Below, piece by piece: positions 1-7,231 of a stretch of 24,059 bases of DNA (position 1 is the first letter of the stretch; every line of letters begins with the position of its first letter). The stretch lies in contig CAYMCQ010000065.1 of the NCBI GenBank assembly GCA_964389025.1, positions 1 through 24,059 on the forward strand, written 5' to 3'. This DNA is from CAYMCQ01 sp964389025 (GTDB lineage Bacteria; Verrucomicrobiota; Verrucomicrobiia; Limisphaerales; CAYMCQ01). Below the pieces are notes generated by a model. The model did no database searches. It worked only from the letters and a program-made list of their open reading frames with translations, and was not told the origin of the DNA. The position numbers were made by a program, and so were the translations under genes.

Positions 1-1
1 C

Positions 2-682
2 GCCGCCACCGGCCAGGAAGCCGTCAACGTCGCCACGCATTTCGATCAGGCGCTGCAAATCACCGGCTCGATTCTCACCAAGCTCGACGGCGACGCGCGC
101 GGCGGCGCTGCGTTGAGCATGAAGGCGGTTACCGGCAAGCCGATCAAATTCGCCGGTATGGGTGAAAAGCTCGACGACTTCGAACCGTTTCATCCCGAAC
201 GGATGGCATCCCGAATTCTTGGCATGGGCGACGTCGTCAGCCTCGTCGAAAAAGCCGCCGAAGCCGTGGACATTGACGACGCCAAGCGCATGGAAGAAAA
301 AATGCGCAAGGGCCAGTTCACGCTCGAAGATTTTCTGGAGCAACTGCGCCAGATGAAAAAACTCGGCCCGCTGGAAAACATCATGAAGATGCTGCCCGGC
401 GGTTCACAGGCGATGCAAGGCGCAGACCTCTCGAAGTCCGAACGCGAATTCAGGCGCATGGAAGCGATGATTTGCAGCATGACGCTCAAGGAACGCCGCG
501 CCCCGCAAATCCTCAACGCTAAACGCCGCGTCCGCATCGCCAAAGGCAGCGGCACGACCGTGACCGAACTGAACACGATGCTGAACAAATTCAGCGAGAT
601 GCAGCAGATGATGAAAAAGATGGGCAAGTTTCAGAAGATGATGATGAAGGGCGGCGGCATGATGCCGGGGATGTTTCGATAA
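2..682 (+). CDS. ffh: Signal recognition particle protein Ffh, C-terminal part (5' truncated by window edge)
   Basis: Ffh is the GTPase and signal-sequence-binding protein of the bacterial signal recognition particle. It binds 4.5S RNA and delivers ribosome-nascent chains to FtsY at the membrane. The reading frame is open from base 2, so the gene begins upstream of the window. Visible parts are the end of the G domain (ILTKLDGDARGGAALS, with the TKLDG guanine-specificity motif, then VTGKPIKFAGMGEKLDDFEPF), the FHPERMASRILGMGD linker, and the methionine-rich M domain. The M domain contains a conserved RRxRIAxGSGT-type RNA-binding stretch (RRVRIAKGSGTTVTELN) and ends in a Met/Lys/Gly-rich tail. 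The stop is TAA at 680-682. Nothing is unusual in the visible part. Confidence 0.97.
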   Translation, partial: AATGQEAVNVATHFDQALQITGSILTKLDGDARGGAALSMKAVTGKPIKFAGMGEKLDDFEPFHPERMASRILGMGDVVSLVEKAAEAVDIDDAKRMEEKMRKGQFTLEDFLEQLRQMKKLGPLENIMKMLPGGSQAMQGADLSKSEREFRRMEAMICSMTLKERRAPQILNAKRRVRIAKGSGTTVTELNTMLNKFSEMQQMMKKMGKFQKMMMKGGGMMPGMFR

Positions 683-700
683 AAGATTGATTTGTTTTAT

Positions 701-1192
701 ATGTCATCATTGCCTGGAGCAGATGCGATTCGTGAAAAAATTGATTTAGCGTTTGCCGAAGTGCCGATGCCGACGCCAAGAGAACTCGTAATGGGCACGG
801 GGGCAATAGATGAGCCGGGTGTGGTCGAGAATTACGCTGGGAAAATTCGGACAGACTTGCCACAAAGATTAACGTCTCATTTGGGCGAAGATATTTATTA
901 CATGAGCACCAAAGGGCTTCAATATTACTTACCAGTCTTTCTGAAATTCTTGCTGACTGAAGACGGATTTTTGGAAGATCGCGTTATGAATCAAGTCGTA
1001 TATCTCCTGAGGAAGAAGGATGCTCCGAATTTGATTCGCTGGGCAAGCTTCAGCACGAAGCAAAAGACCGCTGTAGTGGCTTGGATGGAATTCCTCCTCC
1101 GACTTGATGCGAATAGCGATGACCTTGGCTTGGACTTCGGAGACTCAAGAGCAAATCTTCAGCAGGCTCTTATCAACTGGAAGTCGGCTTAG
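701..1192 (+). CDS. Hypothetical protein, about 163 aa
   Basis: I do not recognise this gene with confidence. The frame also opens at a TTG at 692, but the ATG at 701 is the more natural start, 18 bases after the ffh stop. No clear Shine-Dalgarno sequence precedes it. The protein is soluble-looking and mixed alpha-helical. A central segment (STKGLQYYLPVFLKFLL) and the following helices faintly recall the DUF6714-type hypothetical proteins, but that is only a visual resemblance. The gene is clearly richer in A+T than ffh and than most of the window, which suggests a different origin or weak selection on codon use. It follows ffh on the same strand and could be co-transcribed. Confidence 0.72.
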   Translation: MSSLPGADAIREKIDLAFAEVPMPTPRELVMGTGAIDEPGVVENYAGKIRTDLPQRLTSHLGEDIYYMSTKGLQYYLPVFLKFLLTEDGFLEDRVMNQVVYLLRKKDAPNLIRWASFSTKQKTAVVAWMEFLLRLDANSDDLGLDFGDSRANLQQALINWKSA

Positions 1193-1251
1193 CTCGAAGA
1201 CGACATTGTATTCCGCGCATTTCCCCGGTTAAATTCCACGGCTTGAAACAA

Positions 1252-1455
1252 TCACGCGCGCGTCGCAATCGCCACACGCTTCGTGCCGGCGGTGATGCCG
1301 TGCGGCAGATGGATGTTCCAGCTTCGCTCGCTTTTGTCCACCTGCAAGACCACGCTGGCATCGGCAGGCGGATGGTTGACGGGATTTTGCAGAAGAACAA
1401 AGTCTGGCCCCATCTGCGCGACGGGGATGGATTGTCCGCCGACGAGCAGGCGCAT
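1252..1455 (-). CDS. Small conserved-looking hypothetical protein, 67 aa
   Basis: This short frame lies opposite the mini-kinase gene that starts at 1499. The coding side was chosen because its translation is protein-like (MRLLVGGQSIPVAQMGPDF, then VLLQNPVNHPPADASVVLQV, then a WNIHLPHGI segment ending GTKRVAIA), whereas the plus-strand frame over the same bases is low in hydrophobics and rich in Arg. The frame stays open upstream to an ATG at 1515, but that would overlap the divergent gene. The ATG at 1453-1455 is preceded by AGGTG and is preferred. The pattern of short beta-strands suggests a small all-beta protein. Its function is unknown. It probably shares a divergent promoter region (1456-1498) with the next gene. 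Confidence 0.5.
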   Translation of the reverse strand: MRLLVGGQSIPVAQMGPDFVLLQNPVNHPPADASVVLQVDKSERSWNIHLPHGITAGTKRVAIATRA

Positions 1456-1498
1456 TTTCACCTGCGCGGAATGCCCGCCGTGAGTTGACACCGGAAAT

Positions 1499-1999
1499 AT
1501 GGAACAGGATTTCATTCAACAAAACGCGCTGACTTACGCTTCGCGCCACGGACTTCAACTCGCGGAGCGCCTCGGATTCGGGGTTCACGGTATTATCTTC
1601 GTCGCGGAAAACAAGTCCAAAAGCGGCAAGACCGCCGTGAAGGCGCACTACGAACGCGAGCCGTATCTGCGCGAGCGGGCGATCTACGAGCGGTTGAAAA
1701 ATGAAGGTGTCACCGACGTTCTTGGCTTCAACGTCCCGCAATTCATCCACGCCGACGACGAGTTGCGCGTCATCGAGATGAGCATCGTCACGCGGCCGTT
1801 CGTGCTGGATTTCGCGGGCGCGTATCTCGACGGGCTGCCGGATTTTCCGGACGAAATCTGGGCGGAATGGGAGGCCGGGAAGCGTGAACTGTTCGAGGCT
1901 CGCTGGCCGGAGGTGCAGGCTGTTCTGGCCGCATTGAAGGAATTGAAAATCTACATGGTGGATGTTTCGCCCAGCAACGTCGCATTTCTATTAAAGTAA
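1499..1999 (+). CDS. Small protein-kinase-like protein, 166 aa
   Basis: The sequence keeps recognisable landmarks of the protein-kinase fold in a very short chain. A glycine-rich-loop-like LGFGVHG lies at about residues 25-31, and a candidate ATP-binding lysine sits in TAVKAHYE at about residues 45-52. A hinge-like stretch (VIEMSIVTRPFVLDF) follows, and near the C-terminus MVDVSPSNVAFL resembles the catalytic loop HxDxxxxN (Asp and Asn kept, His replaced). The chain ends just after this loop, so there is no DFG magnesium-binding motif and no C-lobe. I infer a minimal kinase-like protein or pseudokinase; activity is uncertain. The stop codon lies inside a palindromic repeat (1992-2094), so the repeat may have supplied or altered the C-terminus. 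Confidence 0.68.
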   Translation: MEQDFIQQNALTYASRHGLQLAERLGFGVHGIIFVAENKSKSGKTAVKAHYEREPYLRERAIYERLKNEGVTDVLGFNVPQFIHADDELRVIEMSIVTRPFVLDFAGAYLDGLPDFPDEIWAEWEAGKRELFEARWPEVQAVLAALKELKIYMVDVSPSNVAFLLK

Positions 2000-2094
2000 G
2001 GCGGGCTTCCGGCCTGCCCAGCAAAGTGAGGGCGTCTTCATACATGCTCGCGCTGCCGCGCTCGTGGGGCGGGCTGGAAGCCCACCCTGCTTTA
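1992..2094. repeat. Palindromic repeat, family 1 (copy at gene 3' end)
   Basis: Two arms of about 29 bases (1992-2020 and 2065-2094) are imperfect inverted copies built on AAGTAAGGCGGGCTTCCGGC and its complement. The spacer contains CATGCTCGCGCTG. The same arms and the same spacer word recur at 8393-8511 inside the ABC permease gene, so this is a dispersed family. The left arm contains the stop codon of the kinase-like gene. Confidence 0.85.
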
Positions 2095-2117
2095 TCAAGC
2101 CTTGGCGCTGATCGATT

Positions 2118-2663
2118 TCACGCCACGCTGACGTTGATTTTATTTTTCAAACAATACGCCGCGTTTGCCGCGTATTTTTCCGCTGACGCCCGCAACTCTG
2201 TTTTCTCCTTGTCGGTCAAAGGGCGCACGACTCTTGCCGGCATCCCGACGACGAGCGAGCCGGGCGGAATTTTCATCCCTTGTTTCACCAGCGCCTTCGC
2301 GCCGATGAGCGATTGCGCACCTATCTCCGCGCCATCCAAGATCACCGCGCCCATGCCGATAAGCACCTCGTCGCCGACTGTGCAGGCGTGGATGATTGCG
2401 GAATGGCCGATGGTCACGTGGTTGCCAACGATGCACGGAAAATCGTCCGCGACATGCACCACCGCGTTGTCCTGAATATTCGTGTGATGGCCGATGACGA
2501 TGCGATTGATGTCGCCGCGCAACACGGCACCATACCACACGCTCGAATGTTCGCCGAGCGTAACGTCGCCAACGACTGTCGCGGTGCTTGTGATGTAAAC
2601 GCCGCTGGCGAGAACAGGTTTCTTGCGGAGAAATTTGTCGAGTTGCGCGTCGTAGTCGGGCAT
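2118..2663 (-). CDS. Gamma-carbonic anhydrase family protein (left-handed beta-helix), 181 aa
   Basis: This is a hexapeptide-repeat protein of the gamma-carbonic anhydrase/YrdA/PaaY group. Repeated (I/V)G-x-x turns run through residues 20-155, forming a left-handed beta-helix. The family's metal ligands are visible: His70 in AVVHVAD and His87/His92 in TIGHSAIIH, with the characteristic five-residue spacing. The RGD at 49-51 and NIQDN at 62-66 are also family marks. A short C-terminal helix (from about 155) is typical. Known members bind Zn or Fe as trimers; only some have measurable carbonic anhydrase activity, so the substrate is left open. Length is normal. It is divergent from the hydrolase gene at 2758; the 94 bases between them probably hold both promoters. 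Confidence 0.93.
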   Translation of the reverse strand: MPDYDAQLDKFLRKKPVLASGVYITSTATVVGDVTLGEHSSVWYGAVLRGDINRIVIGHHTNIQDNAVVHVADDFPCIVGNHVTIGHSAIIHACTVGDEVLIGMGAVILDGAEIGAQSLIGAKALVKQGMKIPPGSLVVGMPARVVRPLTDKEKTELRASAEKYAANAAYCLKNKINVSVA

Positions 2664-2757
2664 GGAATTTTTTACAGCAGAAACTTTCTGTGTGCGATGA
2701 AAATAAAACCTGCGCGTTTTATTTGAACATAGCCAGAGTTGGGACTATCAATTGGAC

Positions 2758-3687
2758 ATGACGAAACCCGCGTCACGAAGACCGACGCCACACTCCATCC
2801 GCAAGGCGCGTTCGCTCAAAGATTTGACGCCGACCAAAGCGTTCAAGCCCGGAACTTTCTTTCGTGAAATGGTCTGGAAAACTTTATTGACTCGGCGGAC
2901 GGGACATCACAAGCAGCCGGTGTTTCCAAAGTTGAGCACCGGCCAGGTCGCAATCACCTGGATCGGGCACGCGTCGTTCCTCGTCCAGTTCACCGACCTG
3001 AACGTGTTGATTGATCCGAACTTTGCTAACTGGCTTTTTCTTTTGAAAAGAATCAAGCGCTCGGGTCTTCATATCAGAGATTTGCCGCCGATTGATTTGG
3101 TTCTATTAACTCACGCACACTTCGATCATTTCCACAAACCAACGCTCCGCAAGTTGCCGCACCCGAAAATCGGCGTGATGCCGTGGGGCATGGGCGACCT
3201 CGCGCACAATCTGGGTTTCGAGCGTGTCATTGAGCTTGAGTGGTGGGAAAGTTTTTCGCATGAGAACTGGAAGGTGACGCTCACGCCGGGCAAGCATTGG
3301 GGTGCGCGCTTCCTGCACGACGAACATCGCGGCTACGGCGGTTTCATTTTGGAACATCAAGGCCGGACAATTTATCACGCCGGCGATAGCGCCTACTTCG
3401 ATGGCTTCAAGGAAATCGGAAAACAACTTGCACCAGAGGTCGCGCTGTTGCCCATCGGCGCATATCATCCGGAATCTTTCCGCAATGTTCATATGGGGCC
3501 GGACGAGGCGCTGAAAGTTTTCAAGGACTTGCGTGCGCGCTGGCTCGTGCCGATGCACTACGGAACTTTCCGGCTTTCGTTCGAGGACATGGAAGAACCG
3601 CCACGCTGGCTGCGTGAACTTTGTCGCGAAGCGGGTTTGTCAGACCGGCTGCGAATCCTCGAAGAGGGTGTTCCCGAAGTGTTTTGA
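2758..3687 (+). CDS. MBL-fold metallo-hydrolase (NAPE-PLD/UlaG-like), 309 aa
   Basis: This metallo-beta-lactamase-fold hydrolase has the HxHxDH metal motif at residues 119-124 (HAHFDH), a downstream His at about 180 (GKHWGARF), HAGDSAY at 207-213 and PMHYGTF at 265-271. The order TWIGHASFL ... HAHFDH ... HWGARF ... HAGDSAYF ... HYGTF is the one seen in the N-acyl-phosphatidylethanolamine phospholipase-D-like subfamily, so a phosphodiester or related hydrolysis is likely, but the substrate is unknown. No signal peptide is evident; the N-terminus is basic. The frame opens at a TTG at 2752, but the ATG at 2758 is a better start. The gene ends at a hairpin plus T-run that may terminate it. Confidence 0.92.
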   Translation: MTKPASRRPTPHSIRKARSLKDLTPTKAFKPGTFFREMVWKTLLTRRTGHHKQPVFPKLSTGQVAITWIGHASFLVQFTDLNVLIDPNFANWLFLLKRIKRSGLHIRDLPPIDLVLLTHAHFDHFHKPTLRKLPHPKIGVMPWGMGDLAHNLGFERVIELEWWESFSHENWKVTLTPGKHWGARFLHDEHRGYGGFILEHQGRTIYHAGDSAYFDGFKEIGKQLAPEVALLPIGAYHPESFRNVHMGPDEALKVFKDLRARWLVPMHYGTFRLSFEDMEEPPRWLRELCREAGLSDRLRILEEGVPEVF

Positions 3688-3709
3688 CGCTGCTTTCGGG
3701 GCTTTTTTT
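3673..3709 (+). terminator. Possible intrinsic terminator after the MBL-fold gene
   Basis: CCCGAA (3673-3678) pairs with TTCGGG (3695-3700), followed by seven Ts at 3703-3709. The stem is only 6 bp with a 16-base loop, and its left arm overlaps the end of the coding region, so it is plausible rather than certain. Confidence 0.4.
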
Positions 3710-3726
3710 CGGTGAATAACCTTTTC

Positions 3727-3756
3727 TTGACTCCACAACATTTTGTGTGGTAGTGA
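3727..3756 (+). promoter_or_regulatory. Putative nrdR promoter with NrdR-box-like operator between -35 and -10
   Basis: TTGACT (3727-3732) looks like a -35 element. TAGTGA at 3751-3756 is a weak -10 candidate 18 bases on. The spacer (3733-3750) is itself an imperfect inverted repeat, CCACA...TGTGG around an A+T-rich centre. That is the general form of NrdR boxes, and it would give autorepression of the nrdR cluster. The site call is an inference from form and position. Confidence 0.4.
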
Positions 3757-3793
3757 ATTGTCCCCACAGGATTTGGTGGTTGCCGGATTATTT

Positions 3794-4246
3794 ATGCGTT
3801 GTCCCAAATGCGGCTCTCAGGATGATAAAGTCATTGATTCTCGCGCTTCCCGCGAAGGCGCGACCATTCGTCGTCGCCGTCAATGCCTGAAGTGCGGCCA
3901 TCGCTTCACGACGTATGAGGAGGTTGAACGCGAAGGCCTGATGGTCGTCAAACGTGATGGACGCCGGGAGGAATTTGCAAAGGAAAAACTTTTGTCGGGT
4001 CTGAAAAAGGCATGTCAAAAACGCCCCATCAGCCCGAAGACAATTGAAGACGTGATGGAAAAAATCGTGAGCGCAATCAACGAAAAATACGACAGCGAAG
4101 TTCCTGGGTCATTCATCGGCGAACGTGTCATGACTGAGTTGAGGGAGCTGGACGAGGTCGCTTACGTTCGTTTCGCCAGCGTCTATCGAAGATTTCAGGA
4201 AGCCACCGACTTCGTCCACGAGGTCAAAAAACTGGAGGACAAATGA
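3794..4246 (+). CDS. nrdR: Transcriptional repressor NrdR, 150 aa
   Basis: NrdR is the nucleotide-sensing repressor of ribonucleotide reductase genes. The N-terminal zinc ribbon has its four cysteines at residues 3, 6, 31 and 34 (CPKC ... CLKC), followed by the conserved GHRFTTYE. The rest is an ATP-cone domain (about 49-139, VVKRDGRREEF ... YRRFQ) that binds ATP/dATP. The length matches the family's usual 150 or so residues. The frame is open upstream to 3743, but the ATG at 3794 gives the canonical MRCPKCGS start. The stop overlaps the start of the next gene (ATGA, 4243-4246), so the two are translationally coupled. A possible autoregulatory box lies upstream at 3733-3750. Confidence 0.97.
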   Translation: MRCPKCGSQDDKVIDSRASREGATIRRRRQCLKCGHRFTTYEEVEREGLMVVKRDGRREEFAKEKLLSGLKKACQKRPISPKTIEDVMEKIVSAINEKYDSEVPGSFIGERVMTELRELDEVAYVRFASVYRRFQEATDFVHEVKKLEDK

Positions 4247-4788
4247 TCCTGCTCGCACGCGACTGCCTGGTGTTCCAAATGGCCAACGGCGAAAGCATCC
4301 CGCTTTCGGCAAAAACCATCTCCGTCGAGATGGTCGGAGAAAATATTTCGAGCTTGTTCGATTCCGAATTTCTCGAACACGCCGCGAGCGCCGTCTTTCA
4401 TTATTTCAAAAACGACCTTGCGCGTGAAACGGTGAGCGTGGGTGAATTCACGCTGGCGTTGGAAAAAGTGCTCAACGAATTCAATGAAAGCGCTCCGTCA
4501 AAAGTATTTTCCAGGTTCGCCGACCAGTCGGATTTGAGCGAACTGGCCGCAGAAACGAGCCGCGCCGAACTTTTCTTTTTCCCGCGCCTGCGCGACGAAC
4601 TCCGCATCCAGCTCCAGCATTCGCCCGACTCGATTCGTTTTCGCGGCCTGCGCGGGTGTGTAAAGCAACTCGTCGGGGCGAAGCGTTGGAGTCCGCAGTG
4701 CCGCAAGATGGAAGATCAGATTCTCGAATTCCTTCGCAACTGCGTTCGAGCCGAGACGAACGACGCGTGTTCATTGCTCGTTTCCTGA
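4243..4788 (+). CDS. Hypothetical protein coupled to nrdR, 181 aa
   Basis: The function is not recognised. The start overlaps the nrdR stop by four bases and has a GGAGG four bases upstream (4234-4238), so the start is well supported. The protein looks soluble and mixed alpha/beta, with no signal peptide or membrane segment. The N-terminus holds a short beta-hairpin-like stretch (FQMANGESIPLSAKTISVEM). The middle is helical and acidic, and the C-terminal third is basic and cysteine-containing (LRGCVKQLVGAK, SPQCRKMEDQ), without a clear metal motif. Translational coupling to nrdR suggests a role linked to nucleotide metabolism or the same regulatory unit, but this is inference from position only. 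The HIT gene follows after 18 bases. Confidence 0.8.
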   Translation: MILLARDCLVFQMANGESIPLSAKTISVEMVGENISSLFDSEFLEHAASAVFHYFKNDLARETVSVGEFTLALEKVLNEFNESAPSKVFSRFADQSDLSELAAETSRAELFFFPRLRDELRIQLQHSPDSIRFRGLRGCVKQLVGAKRWSPQCRKMEDQILEFLRNCVRAETNDACSLLVS

Positions 4789-4806
4789 ATTTTAAATTCA
4801 ATCGGC

Positions 4807-5151
4807 ATGAGTAAAACCCTTTTCCAAAAAATCGCCGACAAGGAAATCCCGGCCAAGATTATTTACGAAGACGATCTGGTCGTAGCGTTTCATGATATTA
4901 ATCCGAAAGCGCCCGTTCACATTTTGATCGTTCCACGAAAACCAATCCCTCGAATCGCCGAAGCCACGCCGGATGACCACAAGGTTCTCGGACATCTTTT
5001 GCTGAAGGCCGCCGAAGTCGCGGAGAAACTTGGGCTGAAGCAAAATGGCTATCGCCTCGTGTTCAACAACGGCCCCGACGCCGGCGAAGCTGTGCCACAC
5101 CTGCATTTGCACATTTTGGGGGGGCGGCAAATGAGTTGGCCGCCGGGTTGA
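4807..5151 (+). CDS. HIT-family nucleotide-binding protein (HinT-like), 114 aa
   Basis: This is a histidine-triad hydrolase of the HinT branch, which cleaves purine nucleoside phosphoramidates and related adenylates. The HxHxHxx signature is at residues 98-104 (HLHLHIL), followed by GG and the C-terminal W typical of HinT. The N-terminal half has IYEDDLVVAFHDINPKAPVH and the VPRKPI loop, both family hallmarks, and the conserved FNNGPDAGEAVPH leads into the triad. Length is normal for HinT. It is the third gene in line with nrdR and the unknown gene, and probably part of that transcript. It converges with the aminotransferase gene, with 30 bases between the stops. Confidence 0.95.
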   Translation: MSKTLFQKIADKEIPAKIIYEDDLVVAFHDINPKAPVHILIVPRKPIPRIAEATPDDHKVLGHLLLKAAEVAEKLGLKQNGYRLVFNNGPDAGEAVPHLHLHILGGRQMSWPPG

Positions 5152-5181
5152 GGAACGCAGAGCATTGCTCCGCGCTCAGCT

Positions 5182-6459
5182 TCACTTCTTCAAAAAATTC
5201 TTCAATACCTCGCCCAGCCGCGCGATTCCAGTCTGGATATTTTTCTCCGTCGCGCCGCCGAAACTCAAACGCATTTCATGGTTCGGTTTCGCTCGCGTCG
5301 GGTCGTCGGCGTAACAAAGTTCTCCAGGCACGTAGAAAACATCGTTCGCCAAACAAGACGTGAAGAGCTTTGAGTTGATCCCAGTCTGGATTTTCTTCGG
5401 CAGCCGCGCCCAGAAGTAAAGTCCGCCTTTGGCTTCCCACCATTCCACTTGCGCCGGGAAATTTTCTTTGATCGCGCGCAACATCACTCGCGCCTTGTGC
5501 GCGTAACGTTTCTTCAACTCGGCCAGATGCTCCTCGTATTTGCCCGATGAAATCGCGTGCGCGACCAGTTGCTGCAACAGATTCGACGTGCCGAAATCGT
5601 GATTGCCTTTGATGCGCATCAGGACGGTGTGAATCTCCTCTGGCGAGATCCCGAAGCCCACGCGCGTGCCCGTCGCAAACGGTTTGCTATAAGTGCCGGC
5701 GTAAATGACACGGTCGGCAAAACCCTTCGCGGACAGCGCGGATTTCTCGTCGTCGCCGGTGAAGCGCAGTTCGCGATACGCCGCGTCTTCGAGAAGATAA
5801 ATTGGATGGCCCGCAGCGCGCTCGTATTGCCGGAGCAATTTCAGCGCGCCGACTTTTTTCGCGTAGCTCGTCGTCACTCCTGTCGGGTTCTGGTAGTAGC
5901 TGACAAGGTAAAGCATTTTGACACGCCGCAACTGCCCGGATTTTTTCAGCGACGCGAGAGTTTTTTCCAGCGCGGCCAGATCAATTCCATCCTGCTCCAA
6001 TTTGATTCCGCGCGCCCCGACACCGTGGCTTTGCAAAATGCTCGTGTAAACAAAATACGTCGGGTCTTCGACCAGCACGATGTCGCCCGCGTCGCACATC
6101 GCCTCGGTGACCATGTAAAGCATCTGCTGCGAGCCGTTGGTGATGACCATGCGCTCCGGCGAATACGCCACATGCGAGCCGAGCGCGCGGTCGAGCAGAC
6201 GCAAATCCTTCGCGGTCAGTTCGCGCAAAAACGGATCGCCCTGCGTCGTGCCGTATTGCAGCGACGGCTGGCCTTTTTTCTTCGAGCGCAAAATGTCGTC
6301 GAGCGTTTCGCGCGCGGCTCGCACTGGTAACGATTCGTTGTCGGTGAAACCTGCGGCCAATGAAATCAGCTTCGGTCGCGACAACGCAATTTCCATCAGC
6401 CACGAAATCGGCGGGTCTTCCGACCGCCGTCCTAATTCTGAAAGCGCAAACTTCTTCAT
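5182..6459 (-). CDS. PLP-dependent class I/II aminotransferase (2-aminoadipate/aromatic type), 425 aa
   Basis: This fold-type I aminotransferase resembles the Aro8/LysN and MocR-catalytic-domain group, which move amino groups between amino acids and 2-oxo acids in the cytoplasm. Visible marks are the N-terminal ISLAAGFTDNESLP, the LQYGTTQGDPFLRE substrate-loop segment, NPTGVT (Asn at about residue 191), and the Schiff-base lysine in YAGTYSKPFATGTRVGF (about Lys259). A carboxylate-binding Arg sits in MRLSFGG (about 397). The frame extends upstream to a TTG at 6516, but the ATG at 6457-6459 gives the expected MKKFALSELG start. No DNA-binding domain precedes it, so it is not a full MocR regulator. 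The exact substrate cannot be read from the sequence. Confidence 0.92.
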   Translation of the reverse strand: MKKFALSELGRRSEDPPISWLMEIALSRPKLISLAAGFTDNESLPVRAARETLDDILRSKKKGQPSLQYGTTQGDPFLRELTAKDLRLLDRALGSHVAYSPERMVITNGSQQMLYMVTEAMCDAGDIVLVEDPTYFVYTSILQSHGVGARGIKLEQDGIDLAALEKTLASLKKSGQLRRVKMLYLVSYYQNPTGVTTSYAKKVGALKLLRQYERAAGHPIYLLEDAAYRELRFTGDDEKSALSAKGFADRVIYAGTYSKPFATGTRVGFGISPEEIHTVLMRIKGNHDFGTSNLLQQLVAHAISSGKYEEHLAELKKRYAHKARVMLRAIKENFPAQVEWWEAKGGLYFWARLPKKIQTGINSKLFTSCLANDVFYVPGELCYADDPTRAKPNHEMRLSFGGATEKNIQTGIARLGEVLKNFLKK

Positions 6460-6531
6460 TTGAAACGCGAGAGTAAGCAGATTTTCCCAGCGGGAATCAA
6501 GCGCCGTTTGAGTCAAGATACAAAGTCCGCG

Positions 6532-7218
6532 CTACTTCGCTCCGATGCGAGAAACCGTGAGGTCGTCAAACCAGATCGCCGTCCCGGAAAGCGGACTGCC
6601 CCAAGCCGATGCGCGCCCGGCGATCGGCCCGGTTTTTTCATCGAACGTCACGCACCACGCCGCAGGCTCTTTTTCGCCCGCGTCCCAGACTTTACCTTCG
6701 ACCTTCCATTCGCCGGCTTTGATTTTGCGGATTTGCAGTTTGAAATTCAGCCATTCGCCCGATTTCCATTCACAGGGAACGCTCGTCTGCAATTCATCAT
6801 TTCGGTAAAGCTCCAAAGTTTTTTTTGCCGGGGCGATCATCAGGCGGTAACCGCTCGGCCCGTTCAAGCCGACGCCGAATGTTGGGAACCGGCGTCCCTT
6901 GCTTGTTCCAAAAATTTTGGCGGACACGAAAACATCCGAACTCTCCGCCGCGCTAAAAAACAAACCGAACGTTTCCAGTGGCGCACCCGGTAATTCTAGG
7001 ACTTTGTTCGTCCCCAAATCTATCACGACGAAATTCCCCTCCTGCACCATGAATTCATCCGGCAACTTTCCCGCTTCGACCTTTTCCAAATTGTTTTCGT
7101 AAAGAACCGGCCCTGCTGGAACGTTTACTGAGTTCGTCTCGGCAGCAAAGCTCGATGACGCCAAAAATATTCCAACAGCAAGCGCAAATCTTTTCAATCC
7201 GTGTTTATCCGTGTTCAT
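6532..7218 (-). CDS. Secreted hypothetical protein with a beta-sandwich-like domain, 228 aa
   Basis: The N-terminus is a plausible signal peptide: a basic start, the hydrophobic stretch FALAVGIFLASSSFA, and a likely cleavage site after SFAAE. The mature part is rich in beta-strand-like alternation and Trp/Gly, with FGVGLNGPSGYRLMIAP and GTAIWFDDLTV near the end. That resembles concanavalin/LamG-like or DUF1080-like sandwich domains common in these bacteria, but no catalytic motif is evident, so the function is open. The annotated start MNTDKHG comes from a short tandem repeat (7197-7230); an in-frame TTG just inside it (reading LKRFALAV) would give a shorter signal peptide. It lies 13 bases downstream of the ABC permease on the same strand. 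Confidence 0.8.
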   Translation of the reverse strand: MNTDKHGLKRFALAVGIFLASSSFAAETNSVNVPAGPVLYENNLEKVEAGKLPDEFMVQEGNFVVIDLGTNKVLELPGAPLETFGLFFSAAESSDVFVSAKIFGTSKGRRFPTFGVGLNGPSGYRLMIAPAKKTLELYRNDELQTSVPCEWKSGEWLNFKLQIRKIKAGEWKVEGKVWDAGEKEPAAWCVTFDEKTGPIAGRASAWGSPLSGTAIWFDDLTVSRIGAK

Positions 7219-7230
7219 CCGTGGTCAAAA
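7197..7230. repeat. Short tandem repeat giving the MNTDKHG start
   Basis: Near-identical units ATCCGTGTT, ATCCGTGTTC and ATCCGTGGTC lie in a row. On the minus strand they read ACCACGGATGAACACGGAT. This is a word found widely between genes of such genomes. Here it provides the start codon and first residues of the secreted-protein gene. Confidence 0.7.
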
Positions 7231-7231
7231 A

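Noticed and set aside
1229..1750. 173-residue minus-strand open frame over the small gene and mini-kinase
   Set aside because: Its residues are low-complexity Arg/Ala-rich, and it overlaps two frames that look far more protein-like.
5557..6330. 257-residue open frame antisense to the aminotransferase
   Set aside because: Composition is Arg/Val/Phe-heavy as expected of a shadow; the aminotransferase with all catalytic motifs is on the other strand.
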